Source: Zelopaecilomyces penicillatus
Taxonomy: Eukaryota > Ascomycota > Sordariomycetes > Hypocreales > Pseudodiploosporaceae
DNA length: 64,000 bases
Assembly: GCA_005765155.1 (NCBI GenBank)
Contig: VCCP01000004.1
Span: forward strand, 1,426,001-1,490,000
Direction of reading: 5' to 3'
The notes under the pieces were generated by a model, which searched no databases, had not been told where the DNA came from, and saw only the letters and a list, made by a program, of their open reading frames with translations. Shown piece by piece: positions 35,483-47,256 of the stretch; the first letter of the stretch is position 1; every line of letters begins with the position of its first letter. Both the position numbers and the translations under genes were made by a program.

Positions 35483-37689
35483 ATGTCGCTCCCACATATA
35501 GCTCCCCGGAGACGGAACGGCAAGCAGCAAGCCTGCGAACCATGTCGACGCCGCAAGGTTGCATGCGATCACCGACTCCCCGTTTGTTCGAGATGCAGAC
35601 GGGGCGGCGTATCCACAACATGCGTTTATCTTGTCCAAGACCGAGCCCTGGTTGTGGCTCCATCATCGCCAAGTCTGCCTCCAGCAGCACCACCCACAGC
35701 TGTTATTCCAATCACAGCCCCTTCACCCCAGACAGATGGCTCAACGCCCCGTTCCGAGACACAGATCGGTTATCTTGGTGCTACAAGCTTCTCTGCCTTC
35801 TTTGAAGATCCAGCGGGCCCCCTGCCCTCGGGTAGAGAGTCTGGCACGCCTGGGCCACAGAGGACTCTGGACGACAAGACGTATGGGTTAGCAGTGGATG
35901 TCCTTCGCAGCATCCCAGATGAGCGAGCCTCGAGGTTTCTGTTCAAGAGACATGTCAATCCAAACGATGGCTGGTGTCGACTTGCCGCTCAAAGGCTGTT
36001 GGATTCCCTTTGGACTACCTTCCGCCCTGTCCTTGACAGCAGCAGGAGCCAACACTCTCTGACTCAAATGGCACTTTCGCTACTCCGAAACGGATCATTG
36101 CCATTGAGAGAGGACCAAACAGATCCAGATGAGTGGCTCGGTGCTTTCTCCGACTCCAATTGGCGGTGGGAGTCGCTCGGCATTCTCTTTACCTATTGGT
36201 GTTTCGGGGCCATGTCGCTGCCGAGCAATGCAGGCCAAGATGATTTCAAGGAGCTAGGAGCATTTGAGAAGAAGCAACTGGTACTTGGATACAAGGCAAG
36301 TGCCTGGAAGTGCATTGAGTTGAGCCGGGATGTTTGCAACGGCAACACGCTGCTGGCCTACCTCGTCTACAGGCATTTTCTTCTAGAATCCAACATTTCC
36401 GGTGATGCTGGTGAGGACTTGATCCCTTCCCGCCTTCTGGAGGCATCTGGACTGACACGAGTTCGCTCGGCAGGTATGCAACCTTGGAGACTACATGGTG
36501 ACCTTGTCGCTTTGATCACATATCTGGGCCTCCACATCATCCCGCCATTTTCCACAAGCGGACCTTCCACCCAAGACTGGTCTATAGCCTCGCAGATGAA
36601 ACACCGAGTGTTCGCTGCCGTCTATAACATAGACAAGGTGGCTGCCACTTTTACTGGGCGTCCTCCTTTGATGGGACATCGATACTCATCGACACCTCTC
36701 CCTCTGGACATCAACGATGAACGGCTGCTGAGCGGGCCCCCATCATCTCATCTGCAGGACTATAAGCTGGACGAAAACGGCTGGAACACAGACGGAAAGA
36801 TATACTCGACTACTATCCTTCGAGCAAGAACCATGCTGTCGTTCATCAGGGAGGGCATTCTTGAGATTGCTCTTCAGGTATCGGGATTCCCGAATACCGA
36901 GGCATTGTTGTGAGCACCGAGCCTAACATACCCTTGTATTTTTTTTATGATGTGATGTAATACTGACCAAGGAGATAAAATAGGGATCTGAGAAGGCGTG
37001 CAATGGAAACCATGTCACAATTCCCCTCAATCATTGTGTATCATGCTGAAGACGCCAAAAGCCCATCAGTCGATGGGCCGACGCTTTACACAAAGCTCCT
37101 GGTATACCTCGAGCACCTACAGAATCTGTTCTTCATCGAGCGGCTCCTGAACAAGACCACATTCAGTGACACAGGCACACAGCTTTTCGACGTCAGCCTG
37201 GAGATGGTGACCCTAACGATGGTATTCTGGACGCGGCAGAACCGCCTGCAAGGCATGCACGCCGATTTCCAGTGGCTCGTCATGAGCTACGCAGCACCGG
37301 CGGCTGGCATCCTCTGTATGGAGCTTCTCAAGCCGCCGTCTGCCATCAGGGTGGGAGACACGAACTCAACGGCACGGCGGAGATCCGTAATCTTCCAGCA
37401 ACTCGGTCTACTCCTCGGATTTCTGGAATGGATCGGCCCGGAGGCATCCAACAGCGGCATCTGCAGCAACGTGCACAAGGCGGTATCGCATGTGCTGGAG
37501 CAAGCGATGAATCCTGCGCCAGCGACTTCGGCCGGCCCGGCAGCTGAGATGGCGGATTGGAGCGCTGGCATGCAGATGGATATGAACGAACTGTTTAATT
37601 TTGAGCTGCTCGACACCTTTGAATGGCTGCGGCCTGTTGTAGCAGACGTACGTGTCGAGCAGATGACGGGATCTACAGCGTTGGGTTGA
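35483..37689 (+). CDS. Zn2Cys6 fungal-specific transcription factor
   Basis: Two exons, 35483-36909 and 36984-37689, give 710 residues. The GTGAGC donor at 36910 and TAG acceptor at 36983 are the pair that keep frame, giving NTEALL|DLRRRAMETMSQ. The zinc cluster lies near residues 18-46: ACEPCRRRKVACDHRLPVCS then RCRRGG and a final Cys, spacing CX2CX6CX6CX2CX8C. The middle matches the fungal transcription-factor regulatory region, with FRPVLDSSRSQHSLTQMALS and HRYSSTPLPLDINDERLLSG. ATG 35483 is chosen because the residues just before the cluster (MSLPHIAPRRRNGKQQ) are basic, as is typical; an in-frame extension back to 35267 is possible. Its targets are unknown. It lies next to the small secreted peptide and membrane-protein genes in the same orientation, so a local regulatory role is an inference only. 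Confidence 0.88.
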
Positions 37690-38101
37690 CTTAGTTGGGG
37701 GAAGCGGGAATCTAGGACCAACTCCCGTTGATAAAATATGTATGGAATTCAATAAATGATAATGAATGTTGGATAGAGGAACGAAAACAGGAGACGGGAC
37801 TGGACGCGTTCGTTTCATCAGATGACTATGCATCACAGACGCTGCAACTGGCGAGGTGCTCGGGTGACGTTTTGGTGTTTCTCACTGCCACAATCCAACC
37901 CCACCTCACCTCACCACACGTCACACTAACTCATCACACAGTAGACGCCACAGCGAGATAACTTCCCTACCAACACCACCCTCCATTCTGCAAAGCAGGC
38001 ATATCTCCCATCTCTTAACTCACTGTGCTATTCTGTATTTTCTGTTTTCACATATTTCTCAACAATTCATATCCCGCCTGTCGTTCCAAGGTGATCAAAT
38101 C
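37690..38101. other. Intergenic region
   Basis: 412 bp between two plus-strand genes. The second half is CA/CT-rich (CACCTCACCTCACC, then pyrimidine-rich up to the ATG), typical of a fungal core promoter and leader. Nothing else is seen. Confidence 0.5.
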
Positions 38102-39384
38102 ATGCCTGCCGACTTGGACAAATCCCTCCTGGATCGCCTCCGAGCACTTCGCGGATCGAGTGTGACCCCCGAGCGAGTTGCGCCGCCGAAGTGAGTTATT
38201 GCGTTCTTCTTTTTAAATCTTATGTAAATATGCTGCTCTGAATGCTAAGGCAATTTTCTTGTTGGAAAAGAACCAACATTGATGTGATTGAGCGGGCGAA
38301 GACGCCTACAAGGGAAGATGCGCTAGCCGCACGACTCAAGTCTTTAAGAAACCAGGATGCTGCCTCTTCACCATCATCATCTCCAGTTCAGAAAGAACTC
38401 ATAAGTGAAAAGACAAACTCAACACATATCTCATCGCCAAACCGTATTTCGCCCATGCAGACCCTCGCACCAAGCAAGTCCCCACGTGAGAAGGCGCAGA
38501 GCCACCAAGATGAGCCTCCTCATGATGAGGACCAAGACGTGGACGCCATGTTCCGGACGGATGATAAAATGCTAGAGGAGCTACTAGGAGACGTTGGAGA
38601 GGATGAGAAGCTAGGGGCAGCATCGATGACGAATGAGCCCAGCGATGAACAAGTCAAGGCGCTTTTGGATGAGCTCTCAAGATCAGTGCCAAAGGGGGTC
38701 GGTGGCTCGGACGATGAGGCAGCGAGAGACTCGGATGATTCGGACGGCGAGCATATGCAACATGAAGTGGATGACGTGATTGCAAAGTTCCGAGATGAAG
38801 CAGAAGTAGACGCTGCGCTTGCCAAAGACGAAGATGAAGATGAAGACCAGGATCAACATCACAAACAGGGTCAAGACTCTCCCACAGACGACAATGCTGT
38901 AGAGAACAACAAACCAACAAACTCGGATCTCTCTCTCCCTTCTCTACCCACCAACCTCGACGATCTCCCATCACCCCCATCTGCAACTTCCTCTCCTTCC
39001 ACTACCCGACTCACCACCACCACCACCGATCTTGACGACATCACCGCTCGCATGGCCGCCTTGCGCACCGCCCCTCCAAACACCTCATCTCCATCCCTCG
39101 ACCTCCCCTCAGTACCCAGCTCAAAACCCTCAGGCAAAGTCGTAAACCGCCTTACATCCCGCACTGACTACACCGACGACGACGTCGATAGCTGGTGCAC
39201 CGTTTGCCTCGATGACGCCACACTGCGATGTCTCGGCTGCGACGACGACCCTTACTGCGCGCGCTGCTGGCGGGAGATGCATGTCGGTCCCTCTGCTGGT
39301 TTCGATGAGCGGAGTCACAAAGCGGTGCATTTCTCGAGGGCTAAGAAGACGGAAAAAAGGAAGGTGGCGCTGGGGGCTTCATGA
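38102..39384 (+). CDS. Abscission/NoCut checkpoint regulator-like protein (ANCHR/ZFYVE19 family)
   Basis: Two exons, 38102-38190 and 38271-39384, give 400 residues; the splice gives PPK|TNIDVIERA. The N-terminus (MPADLDKSLLDRLRALRGSS) and the short motif LAARLKSLRNQ are helical and leucine-rich. A long acidic, Ser/Thr/Pro-rich middle follows. The C-terminus has a B-box-like zinc-binding domain (about residues 330-385): WCTVCLDDATLRCLGCDDD, YCARCWREMH, then two spaced His in ERSHKAVHF. This order matches ANCHR-type proteins, which in animals work with ESCRT-III and VPS4 to delay abscission. The fungal role is not established. It converges with the LMBD1-like gene, leaving 340 bp for both 3' UTRs. 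Confidence 0.75.
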
Positions 39385-39724
39385 AGCTGTGTCACTGTTC
39401 ATGATTACCTTGATTTACAGGTCACCGGGAACAGTAAACGGACTGACGATAACCCAATAAGCATTTCAGCTAAAAACACACACTGTTTCCTAATACAAGA
39501 TACCCTTACAATGCTTGAAAAAGCAATAGCGAAAAAACAGCAATAATACAAAGACAAGTGAAAAAAATAACAATAATCTCACACGCGCTATTAACTCCGT
39601 GTCCGAAATGCAATGCCCTGAATAAGCCTTGTTTCCTTTGCCATTCTACAAAATTCCTCCAATCGCAATCATCCCATGTTACTTGGATGATGCGAACTGC
39701 CAATCTCCAGGCTCAAAGTTCGCT
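39385..39724. other. Short convergent intergenic region
   Basis: 340 bp between two convergent stop codons; it should contain both 3' UTRs and their poly(A) signals. Nothing else is seen. Confidence 0.5.
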
Positions 39725-41515
39725 TTACACGTCTCCTGAGCTTGTACCATTCCTCTCGGCGCCATTTCTCTGGCTTTGTCTAGGCTTACCCCTGACATCC
39801 TGCCAGGTTGCACCGAAGCGGCTTCCTGTAGAAGCCAACAGAGACTCTTCTTCATCAGCCTCGGCAATCTCGTCAATATCGGACACGTTCAGTCTGGGCG
39901 TGCGGAACAGGGCGGTAACGAAGACGATGAGGAAGATACCCATGAACACATACTGCGCCCAAAAGTCGATGATGCCAAATAACGGCCATGTAATTGTAAT
40001 GCGGTTCAGGAGCGTAGACATCATTGATGGCGTGCAAACATCCTTGGCATGTTTGTATTTGAGGGCATCAGAGCACGGTCGTATCATTTCGGAGTGGTGT
40101 TTGCAGTTTGGCTGCCCGCCGGCAAATTCGGGCTCATTCGTACAGAATGTTTGGGTTCCATAAAAGGAGTACTGAGGAGCGACAAACATAGCGACGGCGT
40201 AGTTGATAGCGAGCGTGATCAAGACAAGCATGACCGTGGCGATGAGCATAGCTTGGGGTGCGGTTCGGCCTCTACGGATCTGGAAAACCCGAATCCAGAG
40301 GAACCGGATACCAACAGTGGCAATGCCTGATATCGAGCTGCTGAATAGGAACAGAATCAAAAGGGCCATCATGACGTAGTCGATGGGAAAGACCCTGGCC
40401 GCCTGCAAAAAGATCCAGTTCATTGGCTGGAAGACGTGAACCTGGCCTAAGATGTAGCCACATCGCTGCTTGCAAACAGAGTTGACGGCCTTGTCGATGC
40501 CAGTGATGAACATAGACACCCAGATGAGGATAGATAGAACCAACAAAAAGATGCCACCCAACATCTTGACAGGTCGGAAGAGCGCGCACACCTTAAGCCA
40601 TGCTTGATATACCTGACTTCGTCCTTCGCCTTGAGCTTCGGCGGCAACGCGCTCGCGTCGAACCAGAGTTTGCTCCTCTCTAATCAAAGCTTCCAATTCT
40701 CGTCTATCCTTGCGTGACATGCTATCATCACGCCCTGAATTGCGAATCTCCAACTGGCGTTGGCGCTCTCGATTCTGCTCAAGCTGTGAGGCCGTTGTTG
40801 CGGAGAGCTGCGGGGCAGAAATGGAGGGTGCAGACTTGATGAATGAAATGGGCAAAATGGCAAGACCAGCACCCGTGTAGACAACATATAGCATGGTCCC
40901 AAGTGTGACGAGTAAGCCAAGGGCAAAGGTAAGAGCCTTTTCGCCATGGTTTTGCGAAATCAACTTCTTGTAGTAATCCAGATCCCAATGAGCCTTGGAG
41001 CTATCTCCAGCCGCAGGAACGAAGAAACCTAGGAGGAATAGAACGACGACCAAGGCAACGAAGAAAAGTGTATACTTGGCTGCGGCCCAGAAACGACTCT
41101 TCCAGGTCCGTCCCTCCTCCTCAAACTCAATCTCATCGTATTCCTCGTACCAAAAGTACGCAAAGGGAATCACGAGAAGGCACAGAAGCGCGTCGAGACT
41201 GTATAGGCAATAATACACGACCTTGAGCGTAAAGAGAATATCGGAAACTCGTTCGGGTGTGGCCCAGTCCTTCTTGGCACCTCGGCTGGGCGAACCGGTC
41301 GAGGAGACGAGGGCAATGTCGACGGGTAGAAGGAGGACGGTGGCAAGGAGCGACGTCAAGCTGATGATGGCAACGAAGCTGACGATGGCAGAACGTTCGC
41401 GAGGTGTCTGCCACGTGAAAGTGGTGATGATTGCGGCGACGAGGCAGAAAGCAACGGCGACGGCGTAAGTGACCCAGATGAGACTGGTCTGCACGAGACC
41501 TGCGTCGGCCATCAT
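39725..41515 (-). CDS. LMBD1-type probable lysosomal/vacuolar cobalamin transporter
   Basis: A single exon of 596 residues. The first true ATG is at 41515; the open frame extends three codons further only through a TTG. The sequence is strongly hydrophobic with about nine membrane segments, beginning LVQTSLIWVTYAVAVAFCLV, then VSFVAIISLTSLLATVLLLP and VVYYCLYSLDALLCLLVIPF. A Glu-rich YEEYDEIEFEEEG and a cytosolic coiled segment (RRELEALIREEQTLVRRERV) separate groups of helices. This pattern and length match the fungal 'probable lysosomal cobalamin transporter' family, homologous to human LMBRD1 and to LMBR1 proteins. Most fungi neither make nor need cobalamin, so the true substrate or partner is uncertain; LMBR1-like proteins can also act as chaperones or receptors. 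It is divergent from CFT1, with 711 bp between the starts. Confidence 0.87.
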   Translation of the reverse strand: MMADAGLVQTSLIWVTYAVAVAFCLVAAIITTFTWQTPRERSAIVSFVAIISLTSLLATVLLLPVDIALVSSTGSPSRGAKKDWATPERVSDILFTLKVVYYCLYSLDALLCLLVIPFAYFWYEEYDEIEFEEEGRTWKSRFWAAAKYTLFFVALVVVLFLLGFFVPAAGDSSKAHWDLDYYKKLISQNHGEKALTFALGLLVTLGTMLYVVYTGAGLAILPISFIKSAPSISAPQLSATTASQLEQNRERQRQLEIRNSGRDDSMSRKDRRELEALIREEQTLVRRERVAAEAQGEGRSQVYQAWLKVCALFRPVKMLGGIFLLVLSILIWVSMFITGIDKAVNSVCKQRCGYILGQVHVFQPMNWIFLQAARVFPIDYVMMALLILFLFSSSISGIATVGIRFLWIRVFQIRRGRTAPQAMLIATVMLVLITLAINYAVAMFVAPQYSFYGTQTFCTNEPEFAGGQPNCKHHSEMIRPCSDALKYKHAKDVCTPSMMSTLLNRITITWPLFGIIDFWAQYVFMGIFLIVFVTALFRTPRLNVSDIDEIAEADEEESLLASTGSRFGATWQDVRGKPRQSQRNGAERNGTSSGDV

Positions 41516-42226
41516 GATGGGCAATATTTCGGAGACGATCAGCGCCTCTAGCTAGCAGAGCGTAGAGATGGCACAGAGTCGTTACGACGATGTCGAGAAC
41601 ATTCGTGGCGAGACAATCGAGTTTTATCGTCAATCGCGGAGGGGAGGAATCGATGTTAGGCACCCGACATTATAGGAGAGGAGTCGCGGGAAACGTGTGT
41701 GTGTGTGTGCTGGTCGTGACGCAATGCCGCATCAGAAGCTGGATTTACCTGCTTTAGGAGGTGGTTCTAGGGCACCCGATAGGCTAAAGCAAGTGACTGT
41801 GGTAGTGTAGCGGGAAGCAGGATGCTGACGCAAAGCTCAGACCCTGCCAGTGACGCCTACAAGTGCTGTATCAAGCCTGTAACAGCAAGGCACTACAGTG
41901 ATGTGGAGGGGTGGGGCAAAGCGCACCAGAAGCGTGGACTGGAGGGGTGTGGCCCCAGCGCCTTACAGGTACTTTAGCACTGTAATGTCCACAGGTACCG
42001 GTAGGCCAAGTACAACTAGTTGGGCAGCGGCGCGGCGGCGCGTTGATCCGCCGAATTGATGCACGCCAATCGCCGACGCCTGGGTCACCAAAATGAAAAG
42101 CTCCAGAGCTTCTTCCACAGCAACATCGCCGTGTAGTATTTTAGCTGGTTTGCCAAACGTCTGTCTCGGGAGGCGCCAATTGCTCAATCGCACTCGCAAG
42201 GCGGCAGAGGAAATGCTCTTGCGATA
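41516..42226. other. Bidirectional promoter, LMBD1-like / cft1
   Basis: 711 bp between two divergent start codons. It contains a GT repeat (about 41695-41708, seven units). No gene is seen. Confidence 0.5.
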
Positions 42227-45200
42227 ATGCAGGTGTACACCGAGCTTGCGGCTCCCTCAGCCGTCACCCACTCCCTTGCCCTGCCTCTTACATCGGCCAC
42301 CGCCAATAACCTCGTGGTCGCAAAGGGCTCCATTCTCCAGATCTTCACGACCAAGTCCATCCCGACCGAACTCGACCCCGACCACCAGCCGAATGATGTG
42401 CAAAGGGCCGAGCCCCAGTTTGATCACCAGGCCATTGACGACGATGGCCTCGAATCGTCCTTTCTCGGCGGCGAGACCATGCTCGTTCGCGCGGACCGCA
42501 CAAACAATACCAAGCTTGTTCTTGTCGCCGAGGTGCCGCTCGCAGGGACAGTCATTGGGCTGGCGCGACTGAAGCTCAAGAACACGGCGTCTGGAGGTGA
42601 AGCGCTGCTTCTGGCATACAAGGCTGCTAAGATGTGTCTCGCCGAGTGGGATCCTAAGAAGAATGCCCTCGAGACTAATTCAATCCATTACTACGAGAAG
42701 GATGAGCTGCAAGGAGCGCCGTGGGAAATGGCATTTGGAGAGTATGCCAGTTATTTGGAGGCCGACCCGGGCAGCAGGTGTGCAGCCTTCAAGTTCGGCT
42801 CCCGAAACCTTGCCATTCTGCCGTTCAAGCGCCTGGAAGAGGACTTGGAGATGGACGACTGGGACGAGGATCTTGACGGGCCTCGGCCAGTCAAGGAACC
42901 TGCCGCAGCCGTTAATGGAAATAGTGACAGTGTAGAAGCTGCATATACACCATCATTTGTCCTACGTCTTCCCCTGATAGACCCCACCCTGCTTCATCCT
43001 GTGCATCTTGCCTTTTTGCATGAGTACCGCGAGCCGACATTTGGCGTCTTGTCATCGACTCAGCCGTCAGCAACCTCTCTGGGCCTGAAGGACCATATGA
43101 CGTATAAAGTGTTCACATTAGATCTGCAGCAGAGAGCCTCAACTACCATCTTGTCCGTGACTGGGCTGCCTCGGGATCTGTGCAAAGTACTCGCTCTACC
43201 TGCACCCGTAGGTGGAGCATTGCTAGTCGGGCAGAACGAGTTGATACACATTGATCAATCGGGCAAACCAAACGGCATTGCTGTCAACTCCATGGCAAAG
43301 CAAATCACAGCATTCAGCTTGACGGATCACTCCGACTTAGACCTTCGGCTAGAAAGCTGTGTAATTGAGCAGCTGTCGATTGAAAACGGCGAGCTGCTTC
43401 TAATCTTGAACGATGGCAGGCTCGGAATCGTTTCTTTCAAAATCGACGGCCGCACTGTCTCTGGACTCAGCATCAAGATGGTTACTGCGGAATGTGGTGG
43501 GAACGTGGTGAAGGGTAGGGCATCATGCATCTCAAAGCTGGGCAAAAACTGCTTTTTCGTGGGAAGTGAGACGAGCGATTCGCTTGTGATTGGGTGGTCT
43601 AGGAAACAAGGCCAAGAAAAGCGCAAGAAAGCGAGACTCATCGACGCCGACTTGGCTCTGGATGTGGACGACTTGGACCTGGATGACGACGAAGAAGATG
43701 ACGATTTGTATGGAACGGATTCCGCTGCTATAAAGCCATCTCATGCCGCCAATGGCTCATCAAGCAAGTCAGGAGATGTCACATTTCGAATACATGATAC
43801 GCTCCTCAGTATCGCACCCATACGAGAATTTACATGCGGGAAACCCGCATTCCTACCAGATAGCGAGGATGAGGTCCTTTCTAAAGGAGTTTCGGCAGAC
43901 CTGCAGCTTGTATGTGCTGTAGGACGCGGGAATGCGGGTTCTCTCGCGGTTATCAACCGGGAGATACAACCCAAGGTCATTGGGCGGTTTGAGTTCCCAG
44001 AAGCCCGAGGATTCTGGACCATGTGCGTCAAGAAGCCGATTCCAAAGTCGCTAGGAGCCAATGCGGCAATTGCCGGAGACTACGACACGCCCAATCTGCA
44101 CGACAAGTTTATGATTGTTGCCAAAGTTGACTTGGATGGATATGAGACATCCGATGTGTACGCTTTGACGGCTGCTGGGTTTGAGTCGCTAAAGGAAACC
44201 GAGTTTGAACCAGCCGCTGGCTTTACGGTGGAGGCTGGTACGATGGGCAAGCAGATGAGGGTTATCCAGGTGCTTAAGTCGGAAGTGCGATGTTATGATG
44301 GAGGTGAGTTTTAATGTTCACACGAAGAGGAAATAATTTTTTTTTATCTTTGATGCTAACAGGAGGCTTCTACTAGATCTGAATCTAATCCAAATTCTCC
44401 CCATGCTCGACGAGGAGACTGGCGCAGAACCAAGGGCAGTCAGTGCAAGCATCATCGATCCTTATCTGCTCATCATCCGCGATGACAGCAGCATTTTCCT
44501 TGCAGAAATTGACAGTAACAACGAGATTGAAGAAATGGAGAGGACAGACAACACGTTGCTGTCGACGAAATGGCTTACTGGATGCCTCTACGCCGACACG
44601 CGAGGAATCTTCCAGCCTTCTGTTGGCGAAAAGGGGTCAGAAACGAGTCAAACAGTCATGATGTTTCTCCTAAGCTCCACGGGGGCATTGCATGTAAGTG
44701 CCTTTCTGTTGTTCAAACTCCATACATATGTCGCAGACATTTCGTGACTAACATCTCATGATTTTCTTTTCCCCTCTAGGTCTACGCCCTGCCTGATCTA
44801 TCAAAGCCCGTTTATGTTGCCGAGGGTCTCTCATCGACGCCTCCTCATCTTTCAGCCGACTTTGTTGCCCGAAGGGGCGCTATGCGGGAGACTTTGGCAG
44901 AGATTTTGGTTGCCGACCTGGGAGATACAGTATCCCAGTCTCCCTATCTAATTGTACGTAACTCTGCCATTTCCTCCCTCCCCCTGAATACAGGTTCATT
45001 AACAAATAACAAATAAAACTAACATGATCTCCAGTTGCGTCATAGCACCGATGACCTCACAATATACGAGCCTATCCGCCTCCAAACCGAATCTTCAGGC
45101 TCCGCACTACGAGACACGCTCTTCTTCAAGAAATCGTCCAACCCCGCCATCGCTAAGAGCACCGTCGAGGCCGCACAGGATGACGCCGCTCAGCAGCCGC

Positions 45201-46883
45201 GCTTCGTACCTCTCCGTACGGCCGCCAACATCGGCGGCTACAGCACCGTCCTGCTCCCCGGCGCCTCACCGGCTTTCATCCTCAAAAGCAGCAAGAGTGT
45301 GCCCCGAGTCATCGGCCTTCAGGGGCTCGGCGTCCGGGGGATGAGTACCTTCCACACTGAGGGCTGCGACCGCGGCTTCATCTACTCGGACTCTGAGGGC
45401 GTCGCCCGCGTAACGCAGTTGCCTACAGGCGGCACCAACTTGGCCGAGCTGGGCATCTCGGTGAAAAAAGCCCCGCTGGGCTGCGACGTGAGCAAGATTG
45501 CGTACCACCAGCCGACTGGTACTTACATCGCCGGATGCACTATCTTGGAGCCGTTTGAGTTGCCTCGGGATGACGACTATCATAAGGAGTGGGCGCGCGA
45601 GACACTCAGCTTCGCTCCATCAATGGCACGCGGCGTGCTCAAGCTCATCAGTCCAGCTACCTGGACCGTTATCCACACCATTGAGCTTGAACCATGCGAA
45701 TCCATCGAAAGCATGCGCACTCTACACCTTGAGGTCTCAGAAGAGACACGCGAACGCCGCATGCTTCTCACCGTTGGCTCTGCCCTCTCCAAAGGCGAGG
45801 ACCTACCCACACGAGGCCGCGTTCAGGTCTTCGACATCGTCACCGTCATCCCCGAGCCTGGCCGGCCCGAGACGAACCGTCGCCTCAAGCTGCTCGCCAA
45901 GGAGGACATCCCCCGAGGTGGTGTTACGGCCATATCTGAGATCGGCACCCAGGGGCTCATGCTCGTCGCGCAGGGCCAGAAGTGTATGGTCCGTGGCCTC
46001 AAGGAGGATGGTTCATTGCTTCCCGTGGCCTTTCTCGATATGAACTGCCATGTTGCCAGCGCCCGCGAACTGCCTGGCACAGGGCTATGCCTCATGGCTG
46101 ATGCCTTCAAGGGTCTCTGGTTTGCTGGCTACACCGAGGAGCCTTACACATTCAAGGTGCTTGGTAAGAGCAGTGGAAGATTGCCGCTGCTCGTGGCCGA
46201 CTTTTTGCCTGATGGCGATGATCTTTCCATGGTTGCTGCGGACGCCGATGGCGATTTGCATATCCTCGAGTTCAATCCCGAACGTAAGTCCACATACTCT
46301 AGCCTCCCTTTTACTCTATCACTACCAGCTGGTGCTCCTTCTTTACAGGGCATCAAAGTGTAATTGTATACTAACACATTCCTCTACAGACCCCAAATCC
46401 CTCCAAGGCCACCTCCTCCTCCATCGCACCACCTTCTCCGTCACCCCCTCTCCTCCAACATCCACCCTCCTCCTACCACGCACCTTACCTCCCACTCAGC
46501 CAAAGCCTGACTCACCATCGCATATCCTTCTCCTCGCCTCCCCCTCAGGCTCCCTCGCTGCTCTTGCCCCGCTAGCCGAGTCCGCCTACCGCCGCCTCCT
46601 CTCTGTTACCAATCAGCTCCTCCCGGCGCTTGTCCCCCACGGCGGGCTGCATATTCGTGCCAACCGCGTGCCCGAGGGCGGCGGTGGTACTTCCCGTGCC
46701 GTTGGTGTTGAGACCGCTGCTTCGGGTCGGGCTATCATAGATGGCGCTGTGTTGGCGAGGTGGAGCGAATTGGGAGCTGCCAAGAGGACAGAGGTGGCGA
46801 CCAAGGGTGGTTATGATGGCGCCGTGGAGATGCGCGAGGAACTGGAAGCTGTGCTTGGCTGGAACGGCCTATCGTATCTATGA
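42227..46883 (+). CDS. cft1: Cleavage and polyadenylation specificity factor subunit CFT1 (CPSF160)
   Basis: Five exons (42227-44303, 44377-44693, 44780-44953, 45035-46283, 46390-46883) give 1436 residues, the usual length for fungal CFT1. It is the large beta-propeller subunit of the nuclear cleavage and polyadenylation factor, which binds pre-mRNA near the AAUAAA-like signal and scaffolds the complex. The N-terminus (MQVYTELAAPSAVTHSLALP) and the MMS1_N-like propeller region match the family, as does the long CPSF_A region, for example YEPIRLQTESSG, GFIYSDSEGVARVTQLPTG and ADADGDLHILEFNPE|HPKSL. An acidic insertion, DVDDLDLDDDEEDDDLYG, lies near residue 480. In intron 1 the branch site GCTAAC is followed immediately by AG, which is skipped in favour of the AG at 44375-44376. 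All junction phases were checked. Confidence 0.95.
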
Positions 46884-47256
46884 ACTACCTAGACAGCGTG
46901 CTTATTAAAACATGGGACATGGTGTGGGATGTGTCCAGTGTTCTTCAACCAGTATCGTTTAAATATTTATACATGTTTACGTCTCTCACCCCAACCACCT
47001 GAAAGATTGCAATGACTTCCCCGTGGTGTGTTCAAGCTGACCAGAGATATATGAAATGTATTGCTCAAATGAGTGAATGTATGTCGGCACATCAAAACCG
47101 TTCCTGCTTTTCCCATAACCAAAGCTCAATACCTGCCCTGCCCAACAACTCCAATGAATTTCTCAAAATTTCCCATTATTGTGAATAGAGGTTAAAGCAA
47201 CCGTCTTATGCTCAAATCATGCCGCTCTCATAATCAAAAGATGCAACAAAATTGCA
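46884..47256. other. Convergent intergenic region cft1 / pal1
   Basis: 373 bp containing both 3' UTRs. Nothing else is recognised. Confidence 0.5.

Noticed and set aside
36878..36983. GTATCG donor in the Zn2Cys6 gene
   Set aside because: It puts exon 2 out of frame with every nearby AG; GTGAGC at 36910 gives a 74-nt intron in phase.
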